Below are positions 26,325 through 44,674 of a stretch of DNA of 64,000 nt, in pieces. Source of the DNA: JAUASW01 sp036880965. Its GTDB lineage: Bacteria > Pseudomonadota > Gammaproteobacteria > Burkholderiales > Burkholderiaceae_C. Every line of letters starts with the position of its first letter. The stretch's first letter is position 1. The notes under the pieces are model-generated. The model worked only from the letters and a program-made list of their open reading frames with translations, did not search any database and was not told where the DNA came from. Location of the stretch: NCBI RefSeq assembly GCF_036880965.1, contig NZ_JBAJMV010000006.1:405194-469193 (forward strand), written 5' to 3'. The position numbers were made by a program, and so were the translations under genes.

Positions 26325-27209
26325 GTGCAAGCCCCTGCCCTTTGCCTCCTGAACCCCCATGCCGCGGGAGGTCGCTGTGCGGCGCTGGCAGCGCCCTTGC
26401 GCGAGGCCCTGGAGCGGGTGCCGCTGTACCTGCCGGACGATGTCAATGCCGCGCGCGAGCGCCTCTTGAGCCTGCCGCCCCGCAGCCGCGTGCTCGTGGC
26501 CGGTGGCGATGGCACCGTGCACCAGCTGCTACCCGCCCTGGTCGAGCGCGAACTGGAGCTGGCGCTGCTGCCCGGCGGCACCGGCAACGACCTGGCCCGC
26601 GCCCTCGGCCTGCACGGGCTGGACCTGCGCGCTGCGCTGGAGAAGGCCCGCCACGGCCTGGCTGGCGCCATGGACCTCGGTCAGGTGCAGGCCGATGGCC
26701 GCAGCCACTTCTTCATGTCCAGCCTGGCACTGGGCTTCGATGCCGCCGTCGGCCGGCGTGCGCTGGCCGCGCCGCGCTGGCTGCGCGGCCAGCCGCGCTA
26801 TGTCTGGGCCACGCTGGCCGAGATCAGCCGCCTGCGCCGCTATCCCTTGACGCTGCATGCCGAAGGCCAGCTGCTGCACGAAGGCGAGGTGCTGTTCGCC
26901 TCCAGCCTCAACACCGAGAGCTATGCCAGCGGCATGCCGGTGGCACCGGGCGCCCGCATCGACGACGGCCGGCTTGAGCTGGTTTGCGTCGGAAGATACG
27001 GCCGCCTGGGCGCACTGGCCGCCATGCCCGCCCTGCTGATGGGCCAGCATCTGCGCCTGCCCGGCATCTTCATGCGCAGGATGCAGACGCTGCAAATCGA
27101 CAGCCCGATCGAGCTGCCGCTGGCGCTCGATGGCGAGCCGATTCCGGCGGCTCGTTCGCTCACGGTGACTGTTCGCCCCTTGGCACTGCGGGTGGTGCGC
27201 GGCGGCTGA
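26325..27209 (+). CDS. Diacylglycerol/YegS-type lipid kinase (294 aa)
   Basis: This is a soluble lipid kinase of the DAGK catalytic family. GGDGTV (60-64) binds nucleotide phosphate, LLPGGTGND follows, and the C-terminal beta domain ends with the typical DGEPI...VTVRPLALRVV. The N-terminal start is uncertain. A GTG at 26325 places the family's first strand (ALCLLNPHAAGG) about 5 residues in, but the frame stays open to 26223, where it meets the divergent GGDEF start. The lipid substrate cannot be read from sequence. Confidence 0.87.
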   Translation: MQAPALCLLNPHAAGGRCAALAAPLREALERVPLYLPDDVNAARERLLSLPPRSRVLVAGGDGTVHQLLPALVERELELALLPGGTGNDLARALGLHGLDLRAALEKARHGLAGAMDLGQVQADGRSHFFMSSLALGFDAAVGRRALAAPRWLRGQPRYVWATLAEISRLRRYPLTLHAEGQLLHEGEVLFASSLNTESYASGMPVAPGARIDDGRLELVCVGRYGRLGALAAMPALLMGQHLRLPGIFMRRMQTLQIDSPIELPLALDGEPIPAARSLTVTVRPLALRVVRGG

Positions 27210-27244
27210 TACGCTTGTCGGCATCTTTGCTCAGGATGCCTGCC

Positions 27245-27718
27245 ATGCGCCGCCCTCTCCTTGCCCTGTCGCTGCTTCTCATGCCCGTGCTGGCCCTTGC
27301 CGAAGGCGAGCGCATCGGCGCGGTCGATACCGTCTTCAAACTGATCGGCCCCGATCACAAGATCGTCGTCGAGGCCTATGACGACCCGGCGGTCGACGGC
27401 GTGACCTGCTTTGTCTCGCGCGCCAAGACCGGCGGGGTGAAGGGCGCGTTGGGCCTGGCCGAAGACAAGGCCGAGGCCTCCATCGCCTGCCGCCAGGTCG
27501 GCCCGATCACGATTGCCAAACCCCTGCCCAAGCAGGCCGAGGTGTTCAACGAGCGCATCTCGCTGGTGTTCAAGAAGCTGCGCATCGTCCGCATGGTCGA
27601 CAGCAAGCGCAACACGCTGATCTACCTGACCTACTCCGATCGTCTGATCGAAGGCTCGCCGCAGAACAGCGTGACGGCGGTGCCGGTGGACCGGGCCACG
27701 CCGATACCTTTGAAGTGA
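27245..27718 (+). CDS. creA: CreA family periplasmic protein (157 aa)
   Basis: A signal peptide (MRRPLLALSLLLMPVLALAE) precedes the conserved CreA body (GAVDTVFKLIGPDHKIVVEAYDD, split here by VDGVTCFVSRAKTGG). Length equals E. coli CreA (157). Function in the family is unknown. The second of two close ATGs is chosen because CAGGA then sits 8 nt ahead of it. It follows the lipid kinase by 35 bp and converges on the lactonase gene with two bases between stops. Confidence 0.9.
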   Translation: MRRPLLALSLLLMPVLALAEGERIGAVDTVFKLIGPDHKIVVEAYDDPAVDGVTCFVSRAKTGGVKGALGLAEDKAEASIACRQVGPITIAKPLPKQAEVFNERISLVFKKLRIVRMVDSKRNTLIYLTYSDRLIEGSPQNSVTAVPVDRATPIPLK

Positions 27719-27720
27719 TG

Positions 27721-28755
27721 TCAGCCAAACACCAGGCAAGCGGGTGAAGGTGTAGCGATGTATTGCCCGGTGAAGCGCAGGCTACCGCCTGCCTCACGCT
27801 CAAACACGGTGAGCTGTTCGCTGCGCTGATTGCAGACATAGAAGAAGCGGCCGGCCGGGTCGAACGTGGCGCTACGCGGATGGGAGCCGCGCGTCCATTC
27901 GTGGCACAGGAGGCTCGGAACGCCGTCGCTGCCCAGGGCAAAGACGGCTATCGAATCGTGCAGCCGGTTCAAGGCATACAGATGAAGGCCGTCGGTGGAC
28001 AAGCGCAGGTCGGAGGCATAGCTGCGGCCGGCATAAGCCGCGGGCAGGCTGCTGATCTCGCCACGCAGCTGCAGGCTGCCGCTCAAAGGGTCGAAGTCCA
28101 GCCAGCTCAGCGTCGAACGCTGCTCGCTCAGCAGAATGATCCGGCACCCCAGCTGGACGAAATGGCGCGGGCCGCTGCCTTTGGGCAATGCCACCGATTG
28201 AACGGCACGCCCTTCGATGAGCGGCACGGCCAGCAGCCGGTCCAGGCCCAGGTCGGAGGCCAGCAGCCATTGGCCGTCGGCAGAGAGCTGCAGCATGTGC
28301 GGATGCGAAGCGGGCGCCTTGGCAAGACCAGGTAGACCCGCCAACTGGCGCGCCGTGCGGGCCGGCAAGGCGGCATCGAGCTCGCCATCGTCCTGCAAGG
28401 GCAAGCAGCCCAGGCTGCCATCGCCGTAGTGCGCCACCCAGAGCCGGCGCCGCATCGCGTCAAGGCACAGATGAACCGGCCCGGCACCACCGCTGGCGAC
28501 CTGCTGCAGCAGGCGCGGCAGGCCTTGCCCGTCGAGCGCATGCACGCTGATGCTGCCGCGCTGCTGCTCATGAGCCGCGTAGAGCCGGCGCGCGGTCGGG
28601 TCGACCAGCAGCCAGCTGGCGTTGCCCGTGCATTCGCTGCTGGCAAGGTGCCGCAGCGAGCCGGTGTCCGGATCCTGCGCCAGGCTCAGAAGCGAATGAC
28701 CGGCTTCGGCATAGCAACCGAGATAGGCAAGGACAGCGCTTGTGGAACTCGTCAT
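27721..28755 (-). CDS. Lactonase-family seven-bladed beta-propeller (344 aa)
   Basis: The sequence fits the 6-phosphogluconolactonase (Pgl)/YbhE beta-propeller family: GPVHLCLDAMRRRLWVAHYG, ASHPHMLQLSADGQWLLASD, GPRHFVQL and GSHPRSATFDPAGRFFYVCN are recurring blade ends. No signal peptide is seen, so it is cytosolic. It would hydrolyse sugar lactones, perhaps 6-phosphogluconolactone, but the family is broad. Its start overlaps the stop of the hybrid kinase upstream (ATGA), an odd operon partner for a signalling protein. Confidence 0.82.
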   Translation of the reverse strand: MTSSTSAVLAYLGCYAEAGHSLLSLAQDPDTGSLRHLASSECTGNASWLLVDPTARRLYAAHEQQRGSISVHALDGQGLPRLLQQVASGGAGPVHLCLDAMRRRLWVAHYGDGSLGCLPLQDDGELDAALPARTARQLAGLPGLAKAPASHPHMLQLSADGQWLLASDLGLDRLLAVPLIEGRAVQSVALPKGSGPRHFVQLGCRIILLSEQRSTLSWLDFDPLSGSLQLRGEISSLPAAYAGRSYASDLRLSTDGLHLYALNRLHDSIAVFALGSDGVPSLLCHEWTRGSHPRSATFDPAGRFFYVCNQRSEQLTVFEREAGGSLRFTGQYIATPSPACLVFG

Positions 28756-31700
28756 CGGACACGAGTATCGCCGTGCTGACTTATCAGCTGCTGCAACAGG
28801 CCTTGCGCCAGCTCGAAATCAAAGCCGCGTATCGCCTCGCCCAGTTGATGGGCTTGCATGCCGAAGATGGCTCGCAACTCGTCAGCCATCTCGCGATGCA
28901 ATGACAGTGAATCGAAGTCCCCAACGGCCAGCAGTTCCGCCAATTGCTTCAGGCGGCCTGAAGCAGGCAGGCCTGGTCGGCCCCTGGTTGTGGCTGCATG
29001 CGGCCCACGCAAGGCCAGCAGCAGCCGTTGAAGACTCTGCCCGACGGCCTGATGCAGCGCGGCCAGGTTCGGCAGGCCCTGGGCAGCGGCACGCTCCAGC
29101 TCACCGGCCAGTGCGCACAAGGAAGCCGCACCAATCGCCCCGGCCGAGCCCTTGAGCGTGTGAGCCCAGCGCCGCAAGGCCTCGCGGGCCGGCGCTTCAT
29201 CCAGCGCAAGCGGTGGGGTCAGGTCTTGATACTCCTGCGAGAAGCGCTGAAGGACCTGCCAGTAGACGCTGCTTCGGCCGCCCACGAAGTGCAGGCCTTG
29301 CCCCGAATCAAGCCCCTGCACTTGCGACAGCCAGCTGGGCAGGGCCGGCTGCTCCAAAGCGCCCGGCGCCCGAACCGGCGGCTCCGGCCGTGCGGGGCGC
29401 TCAGGCAGCCATCGCAGCAAGGTGGCATAGAGCTGATCGGGGTTCACAGGCTTGCTGACATGGTCGCTCATGCCGGCCGCCAGGCATCGCTTCCGGTCTT
29501 CGCCGAAGGCATTAGCCGTCATCGCAATCACCGGCATCAAGGCGCCGCGCTGGCGCAAGAGCCTTGTGGCCTGAAGGCCGTCCATCACAGGCATCTGCAT
29601 GTCCATCAGCACCAGGTCGAAGGGCGATCGCGCTAGTTGCTCCAGCGCCTCCTGGCCGTTGCCCGCCAGGCTGATCTGCAGGCCCACGCTGCGCAGCAGC
29701 TCCTGGGCCACGTCCTGATTGACCGGGTTGTCGTCCACGAGCAGCACGCGCGCGCCCGCATGACGGCCGCGCAGCTCCTGGCGCAAGCGCGTGGGGGCCA
29801 GCACTTCCGGTTCGGCCGCATCCAGCGTGAGCGGTTCCTCCACTGCGGGCATGCGCACGGTCAGCCAGAACAGGCTGCCGCGGCCCCGCTCGCTCTGCAC
29901 ACCCACGTCGCCGCCCATCAGCTCGGCCAGGTGGCGGGTGATCGACAGCCCGAGGCCGGTGCCGCCGTAGCGCCGTGTGGTCGAGCTGTCACCCTGTTCG
30001 AAGTCACGGAAGAGGCGCGGCAGCAGGTCGGCGGCGATGCCGATGCCGGTGTCGCGCACCTCGAAGCGCAGCAGCGGGCCCTGCCCGCACGATTCAAGCA
30101 GGCGAGCGCTCATCTGCACCGAGCCCTGCGCAGTGAACTTGACCGCGTTGGAGAGCAGGTTCAGGAGGGCTTGCGACAAGCGCGTCGGATCACCGCGCAC
30201 TTGCGCAGGCAGGTCGACAGGATCGACCTGCAAGCTCAATCCCTTCTCGCGCGCCCGCTCGAGCATCAGCGCACAACAGCGAGACATCAGCGCCGCTGGA
30301 GAGAAGACCTGCTCATCCAGCACCAGCTTGCCCGACTCGATCTTGGACAGGTCGAGGATGTCGGTGATCACCTGCAGCAGGTGCTGGGCGGCGTCGCTGA
30401 GCTTGCCCAGGCGCTCCAGCGCGGTTGGGTCGAGGCTGTCGCGCTTGAGCAGGTGGGCCAGGCCGATGATGGCGTTCATCGGCGTGCGGATCTCATGGCT
30501 CATGTTCGCCAGAAAGGCGCTCTTGGCCAGGTTGGCCGCCTTTGCCGCCTCGGTGGCGGCCGCCAGTTCGCGCGTGCGCGCGGCCACCAGCTCCTCCAGA
30601 TGATCACGATGGCCGTCCAGCTCGCGTCTCTGGCGTTCGAGCTCGGTCACGTCGGCAAAGGAGACGACGATGCTGTCGATGTGTTGGCCGTCGGGCGACA
30701 TCACGGGTGCCGCATTCACCTTCATCAGGCGCTCGCGCCCGCTGGCATCGCGCGCGCCCATCAGCAGCTCATGCAAGCCGGTACCGGTCGCCTTCACCCG
30801 GGCCAAAGGCAGCTCGGCCTCGGGGATCAGATGCCCCTCCACGCTGCGCAAGGCCAGCTCGCGCCAATTCCAGTGGTTGCTGCGCATTTGGGCTTCGCTC
30901 CAGCCCAGCAGGCGCTCGCAAGCCGGGTTGCAGGCCAATACGCGGGAGTGTTGGTCGAAGATGATCACGCCTTCGCTGAGCGCGGCCACCATTGAGCGGT
31001 AGAGGCGTTCGCGCTCGGCCAGTGCCTCTTCGATCAGCTTGCGCGCGCTGACGTTGGTATGCACCACCACCGCGCCGCCACTGCTGGCGCGCAAGGGCGT
31101 GACGCTCATCTCGAACCAGCGCTGCTCCTGGGGCGCATGGCAGCTGTACTCGACCATGTAGCGGTCCAGCTGGCCCGCCAGCACGGCGCGCAAGCCGCGC
31201 GCGACTTCCGCCGCCGGTGGCGCATCGGCGCCGACGGCCGCTTCGCAGACCTCCAGGTAGTTGGCTCCTACGCCCAGGCCCAGCCGCTGGCTTGGCGCCG
31301 TGTTGTCTTCGGCGAAGCGGCGCCAGGACTCGTTGACGGCGACGATCTCGCCCTGACTGTCGAGCACGGCCATGTGGTCCAGCACCGAGTCTTCAACCGC
31401 CTGAACCAGCTCAGCCGACTCCCGCAGCGCCCGCTCGGCGCTGCGCCGCTCGCTGACGTCCGTGATGATGCCGAGCACCGCAGGCCGGCCCTTGTAGATC
31501 ACGCGGCTGGCGCGCAGCGCCACCCAGATCGGCAACCCACTGCTGTGCAGCCAGCTCAACTCATACTGGCGTTGCGGCTCCGGTCCGCCGCCGATGCGCT
31601 GCAGGAAGCGCTCGGTCCAGAGCGCCAGGAACTCGGGAGCGATGACCTTCTCGAAGGCCAATCCGACAAAGTCTGCATGCGCATAGCCCAGCATCGCCGG

Positions 31701-31841
31701 CAGGGCCGGGTTGGCGAAGACGAAGTGGAGGTCCTGCGCCACGAACACACCATCGGCCAGCGCCTCCAGCAGCACGCGGCTGCGCTCGTCGCTGTCGTCC
31801 AGATCTCTGGGCTGGCCGACAGCGACGCGAGGGCTATCCAT
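28752..31841 (-). CDS. Multi-PAS hybrid histidine kinase with receiver and Hpt domain (1029 aa)
   Basis: No membrane helix is apparent. Order is three PAS domains (~20-140, 145-270, 275-400), HisKA with His 449 (MSHEIRTPMNAI), an HATPase (LLSNAVKF, DTGIGIA, GGTGLGLSI), a receiver with Asp 747 (LVLMDMQMPVMDG), and an Hpt domain with His 894 (WAHTLKGSAG). It therefore holds the whole His-Asp-His relay and needs only a final regulator, which is probably the HD-GYP protein 4 bp upstream. Start MDSPRVAVG was chosen because it directly follows that gene's stop. It is a paralogue of the kinase at 33124-38154. Confidence 0.92.
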   Translation of the reverse strand: MDSPRVAVGQPRDLDDSDERSRVLLEALADGVFVAQDLHFVFANPALPAMLGYAHADFVGLAFEKVIAPEFLALWTERFLQRIGGGPEPQRQYELSWLHSSGLPIWVALRASRVIYKGRPAVLGIITDVSERRSAERALRESAELVQAVEDSVLDHMAVLDSQGEIVAVNESWRRFAEDNTAPSQRLGLGVGANYLEVCEAAVGADAPPAAEVARGLRAVLAGQLDRYMVEYSCHAPQEQRWFEMSVTPLRASSGGAVVVHTNVSARKLIEEALAERERLYRSMVAALSEGVIIFDQHSRVLACNPACERLLGWSEAQMRSNHWNWRELALRSVEGHLIPEAELPLARVKATGTGLHELLMGARDASGRERLMKVNAAPVMSPDGQHIDSIVVSFADVTELERQRRELDGHRDHLEELVAARTRELAAATEAAKAANLAKSAFLANMSHEIRTPMNAIIGLAHLLKRDSLDPTALERLGKLSDAAQHLLQVITDILDLSKIESGKLVLDEQVFSPAALMSRCCALMLERAREKGLSLQVDPVDLPAQVRGDPTRLSQALLNLLSNAVKFTAQGSVQMSARLLESCGQGPLLRFEVRDTGIGIAADLLPRLFRDFEQGDSSTTRRYGGTGLGLSITRHLAELMGGDVGVQSERGRGSLFWLTVRMPAVEEPLTLDAAEPEVLAPTRLRQELRGRHAGARVLLVDDNPVNQDVAQELLRSVGLQISLAGNGQEALEQLARSPFDLVLMDMQMPVMDGLQATRLLRQRGALMPVIAMTANAFGEDRKRCLAAGMSDHVSKPVNPDQLYATLLRWLPERPARPEPPVRAPGALEQPALPSWLSQVQGLDSGQGLHFVGGRSSVYWQVLQRFSQEYQDLTPPLALDEAPAREALRRWAHTLKGSAGAIGAASLCALAGELERAAAQGLPNLAALHQAVGQSLQRLLLALRGPHAATTRGRPGLPASGRLKQLAELLAVGDFDSLSLHREMADELRAIFGMQAHQLGEAIRGFDFELAQGLLQQLISQHGDTRVR

Positions 31842-31845
31842 CGCC

Positions 31846-32964
31846 TCAGACCGCGCCGATGTCGGTGTCGACGTCCGAGTACCGGGAGGCAATGGCCCGG
31901 AACGCCTCGAACTCGGCCAGAAAGGCATCGACCACCTCAGGGTCGAAATGCCGGCCACGCTGCGCCACGATCAGCTCGCACGCCGCTTCGGCGGTCCATG
32001 CTGCCTTGTAGACACGCCTGCTGCTGAGCGCATCGAACACATCGGCCAGCGCCATCAGGCGCGCCGCCAGTGGTATTGCCTCACCGGCGAGGCCTTGCGG
32101 ATAGCCGCTGCCGTCCCACCTCTCGTGGTGACTGCGCGCGATCTGCTTGGCATAGCGCAAATAGGCCAGATCACCGCCGCTGCCGGCATCGCGCTCGGCC
32201 TGCTCGATGGCCTCGGCGCCCAACTCGGCATGGGTCTTCATGATGTTCCATTCCTCGGCGTCGAGCTTGCCTGGCTTCAGGAGGATGCGATCCGGGATGC
32301 CGACCTTGCCGATGTCGTGCAGCGGCGCCGATCTCGCCATCAGGTCGATGGCTGGGCCATCCAGCTCCTCGGCATAGCGAGGCAATTCGCGCAAGCGCAT
32401 CGCCAGTGTGCGCACGTATTCGCGGGTGCGCAGCAGGTGGTTGCCGGTTTCGTTGTCCCGCGTCTCGGCCAGCCGCGCCAGCGCCTGGATGCTCACATCA
32501 CGCAGCCGCTCGTTCTCCTGCAGGCGGCGGACCACCTCGGCTTCGAGATCGCTGTTCTGCTGGCGCAGGACCGCCCGCGCCCTTTGCAACTCCACATGGG
32601 CTGCCACCCGGGCCAGCAGCACGCGCGGCCGCAAGGGCTTGGTGATGTAGTCGACCGCACCACGTTCCAGCCCGCGCTCTTCATCTTCGGTTGCGCCCAG
32701 TGCGGTGACGAAGATCACCGGCAGTTCGGCGCTGCGCGGCTCCTTGCGAATGATCTCGAGCAGCGCATAGCCATCCAGGCCCGGCATCATCACGTCCAGC
32801 AGCGCCAGGTCGGGCAACGGGTCGAGCGCCAGCAATTGCAGCGCACGCTCGCCCGAGTTTGCGGCCCGCACCCGGTAATGCGGCTGAAGAAGGTCGCCAA
32901 GCACCTGCAGGTTTTCGGCGTTGTCGTCCACGATCAGGATCAGCGGACGCTGAGTCATTGACAT
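31846..32964 (-). CDS. Response regulator with HD-GYP phosphodiesterase output (372 aa)
   Basis: An N-terminal receiver (LIVDDNAENLQVL, phospho-Asp in ALLDVMMPGLDG, KP pair) is joined by a coiled linker to an HD-GYP domain that degrades cyclic-di-GMP. Catalytic motifs are intact: HDIGKVGIPD, HAELGAEAI and HHERWDGSGYPQGL. It is probably phosphorylated by the adjacent Hpt-bearing kinase. It is highly similar to the protein at 38135-39256, so the two cassettes arose by duplication. The first of two nearby ATGs was used; the second is two codons on. Confidence 0.93.
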   Translation of the reverse strand: MSMTQRPLILIVDDNAENLQVLGDLLQPHYRVRAANSGERALQLLALDPLPDLALLDVMMPGLDGYALLEIIRKEPRSAELPVIFVTALGATEDEERGLERGAVDYITKPLRPRVLLARVAAHVELQRARAVLRQQNSDLEAEVVRRLQENERLRDVSIQALARLAETRDNETGNHLLRTREYVRTLAMRLRELPRYAEELDGPAIDLMARSAPLHDIGKVGIPDRILLKPGKLDAEEWNIMKTHAELGAEAIEQAERDAGSGGDLAYLRYAKQIARSHHERWDGSGYPQGLAGEAIPLAARLMALADVFDALSSRRVYKAAWTAEAACELIVAQRGRHFDPEVVDAFLAEFEAFRAIASRYSDVDTDIGAV

Positions 32965-33123
32965 CTTGCACGGCTCCCTGGGCCACCGCCGCGCGACATC
33001 GGCGCGGCGTATGACTCAGGGGCGACCATAGATCTTGACGTCGCTCAAGTCCAGCGCAGGTGCGCGTCTTTTGTGCGGCAATCGCGCAACTCAGGTGCCA
33101 AGCGGCCGGCGCACCCTTGCCAC

Positions 33124-38134
<5,011 letters not shown>

Positions 38135-38154
<20 letters not shown>

Positions 38155-39256
38155 GGACATCGTCCTCGCTGAAGCGTCGCGCCACCTCGCAGAACTCCGC
38201 GAAGCGGGCCAGGAAGGCATCGGCAATGACCGGATCGAAATGCCCGCCGCGTTGTTCGATCACCAGGGAGCGGGCCGCCTCGTGGGTCCAGGCTTCCTTG
38301 TAGACCCGCTTGCAGGTCAGCGCATCAAAGACATCGGCGAGCGCCATCAGACGCGCCGCCAGCGGAATGTCCAGGCCTGCCAAGCCTTGCGGATAGCCGC
38401 CGCCGTCCCAGCGCTCATGGTGGCTGAGCGCGATCTGCTTGGCATAGCGCAGGTGGTCCAGTCCCGCGCCTGCGCCGGTGTCGCGCTCGGCCTGGCTTAT
38501 CGCTTCGGCACCCAGCCAGGCATGGGTCTTCATGATCTCCCACTCCTGGGCATCGAGCTTGCCCTCCTTGTGCAGGATGCGGTCAGGGATGCCGACCTTG
38601 CCGATGTCATGCAGCGACGCCGAGCGAACCATCAGGTCGGCCGAGGCGGCATCGAGTTCGCCGGCAAAGGCCCCGCGCGCCAGCAGCTCCTCGGCCAGCA
38701 GCCGCACGTACTCGCGCGTGCGCAACAGGTGGTAGCCGGTTTCGTTGTCGCGGGTCTCGGCCAGGCGGGCCAGCGCATGCATGCTGACGTCGCGCAGGCG
38801 CTCGTTCTCCTGCATGCGGCGCGCCACCTCTGCCTCGAGATAGCGGTTCTGGTCTTCCAGGCGGGCCCGGGCCCGGTGCAGCTCGATGTGGGCCGCGACC
38901 CGCGCCAGCAGGATGGGCGGCCGCACCGGCTTGGAGATGTAGTCGACGGCGCCATGCGCGAGGCCGCGCTCCTCGTCGGCGGTCGCGCCCAGGGCGGTCA
39001 CGAAAATCACCGGCACCTTGGCCGTGCTGGCGTCGCTGCGCCAGCGCTCCAGCACCGCGTAGCCGTCCAGCCCCGGCATCATCACGTCGAGCAGGACCAG
39101 GTCCGGCTGCGGCGCCAGCGCCATCAGCTGCAGCGCCCGCTCGCCGCCATTGGCTGCGCGCACCTGGTAGAGCGGCTGCAGCAACTCGCCGAGCACCGTC
39201 AGGTTCTCCGCGTTGTCGTCGACGATCAGCACCGTGGGGCGCTGTGAAACCGGCAT
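38135..39256 (-). CDS. Response regulator with HD-GYP phosphodiesterase output, second copy (373 aa)
   Basis: This protein has the same architecture as that at 31846-32964: a receiver with VLLDVMMPGLDGYAVL, then HD-GYP with HDIGKVGIPD and HHERWDGGGYPQGL. All metal-binding and GYP residues are present, so it should hydrolyse cyclic-di-GMP when activated. It is the first gene of a minus-strand unit that runs through both kinase cassettes to the lactonase. A purine-rich GGGGGG stretch precedes its ATG by ~5 nt. Confidence 0.93.
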
Positions 39257-39350
39257 CTTGCCCCCCTTGCCGGCCTTCAGCGTGAGGACCGGTAGCGGGA
39301 TCAGAACATGCCTATCCCGGATCGCCGTTGACTTCGCTCAATTTTGCGTC

Positions 39351-42929
<3,579 letters not shown>

Positions 42930-42972
42930 GATGGATGTCTCCGTCAGAGGTCTTTTGGTCTGGGCCCGGATC

Positions 42973-43074
42973 GTAGTGAAGTAAAACTACATTCAAAAGA
43001 TCGTGTTTACCCCTTGAATTTCATGAAACTCATTCGTAACAAGCGCACTTAAGTACCAAAACTACAGCCAAAAG
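42973..43074. promoter_or_regulatory. Shared pulA/amn regulatory gap with repeated ACTAC element
   Basis: AAAACTACA-nn-CAAAAG occurs twice in the same orientation, at 42983-42999 and 43058-43074, 75 bp apart. The first copy is also the right arm of an inverted repeat GTAGT-(8 bp)-ACTAC at 42973-42990. The 164-bp gap is AT-rich compared with its surroundings. A LacI-type sugar regulator could bind here (inference), but no such regulator gene is adjacent. Confidence 0.5.
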
Positions 43075-43093
43075 CAGCGCCACAATCATTGCC

Positions 43094-44605
43094 ATGAGCC
43101 CTGCCGCCCCCTTTTTTGCGCCTCAATCCTTCACCGACGCCACGGCCGCTCTGGCCCAGGTCCAGCAGATCTACGAGACGGGTGTCCAGCATCTGCGCCA
43201 GGCGCTGCGCACTTTTGTGCAGGGGCAGGATCCCGGCCCGGTCCGGGCTTGCTATCCGTTCGTACGGCTGAGAGCGGGCAGCGTGCGCCGCGTCGATTCG
43301 CGGCTGGCCTGGGGTTTCGTGGCGGGGCCGGGCGTCTTCGAAACCACGCTGACCGAGCCGCGCCTGTTCGGCAACTACCTGCGCGAACAGTTCGAGCTGC
43401 TGTTGGGCAACCATGATTCGCCGCTGGAAGTGGGCAGCAGCCACGAGCCGATACCGCTGCATTTCGCGCTCGGCGAAGAGGCGCATATCGAGGGCGAGCT
43501 CTCCGTCGAGCAGCGTGCCCGGCTGCGCGAGATCTTCGACCTGCCCGACCTGGCTGCCATGGACGACAGCATCGCCAACGGCACGCTTGAAGCGGCGGCT
43601 GGCGCCGCCCAGCCGCTGGCACTCTTCACCGCGCCGCGCATCGACTATTCGCTACAGCGCCTGCGCCATTACAGCGGCACTTCGCCGGCACATTTCCAGA
43701 ACTTCGTGCTGTTCACCAACTACCAGTTCTACATCGACGAGTTCGTGCGCATGGCCCGCCAGCTGATGGCCTCGGCCCCCGACCCGGCAAGACCCGACCC
43801 ACTGGACGACTGCATCGCCTTCGTGGAGCCCGGCAACGTGATCACCCGCCGCGTCGGCCTGGCGGCCGAGCCCGCCGATTCGCTGGGCGTGCCACCACCG
43901 CGCCTGCCGCAGATGCCGGCCTTTCACCTGCTGCGGCGCGACAGCAGCGGCATCACCATGGTCAATATCGGCGTCGGCCCGGCCAACGCCAAGACCATGA
44001 GCGACCACATCGCCGTCTTGCGGCCCCATGCCTGGCTGATGCTGGGCCACTGCGCGGGGCTGCGCAACAGCCAGCAGTTGGGCGACTACGTGCTGGCCCA
44101 TGCCTATGTGCGCGAAGACCACGTGCTGGACGAGGACCTGCCGCTGTGGGTGCCCATCCCGCCGCTGGCCGAAGTTCAGGTCGCACTGGAAACCGCGGTG
44201 GCCGAGGTCACGCAGCTGCAGGGCTTCGAGCTCAAGCGCGTGATGCGCACCGGCACTGTCGCCTCCACCGACAACCGCAACTGGGAGCTTTCGCCCAACA
44301 ACGCGCAAGGCGGGCCCGAGCGCCGCTTTAGCCAGAGCCGCGCGATTGCGCTGGACATGGAAAGCGCCACCATCGCCGCCAACGGCTTCCGCTTCCGCGT
44401 GCCCTACGGAACCCTGTTGTGCGTCTCCGACAAGCCTCTGCACGGCGAGATCAAGCTGCCCGGCATGGCCAATCACTTCTACCGCGAGCGTGTCGACCAG
44501 CATCTGCGCATCGGGCTGCGCACCGTGGAGCTCTTGCGTGCCGCTTCCCTGAGCCGGCTGCACAGCCGCAAGCTGCGCAGTTTTGCCGAGGTGGCTTTTC
44601 AGTGA
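43094..44605 (+). CDS. amn: AMP nucleosidase (503 aa)
   Basis: This enzyme hydrolyses AMP to adenine and ribose 5-phosphate in purine salvage. The N-terminal ~190-residue regulatory domain and a C-terminal nucleoside phosphorylase-like domain are both present. The latter shows MVNIGVGPANAKTMSDHIAVL, split here by RPHAWLMLGHCAGLR, and the active-site Asp in CVSDKPLHGEIKLPGMAN. Length is close to E. coli Amn (484). It is monocistronic in appearance and shares its upstream region with pulA. Confidence 0.95.
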   Translation: MSPAAPFFAPQSFTDATAALAQVQQIYETGVQHLRQALRTFVQGQDPGPVRACYPFVRLRAGSVRRVDSRLAWGFVAGPGVFETTLTEPRLFGNYLREQFELLLGNHDSPLEVGSSHEPIPLHFALGEEAHIEGELSVEQRARLREIFDLPDLAAMDDSIANGTLEAAAGAAQPLALFTAPRIDYSLQRLRHYSGTSPAHFQNFVLFTNYQFYIDEFVRMARQLMASAPDPARPDPLDDCIAFVEPGNVITRRVGLAAEPADSLGVPPPRLPQMPAFHLLRRDSSGITMVNIGVGPANAKTMSDHIAVLRPHAWLMLGHCAGLRNSQQLGDYVLAHAYVREDHVLDEDLPLWVPIPPLAEVQVALETAVAEVTQLQGFELKRVMRTGTVASTDNRNWELSPNNAQGGPERRFSQSRAIALDMESATIAANGFRFRVPYGTLLCVSDKPLHGEIKLPGMANHFYRERVDQHLRIGLRTVELLRAASLSRLHSRKLRSFAEVAFQ

Positions 44606-44674
44606 AAAGCGCCATAGGCGGCGCGCCCGATTGCCACCACAATCGCCGCACCCCAGCCGCCGACAACGCCCCTC

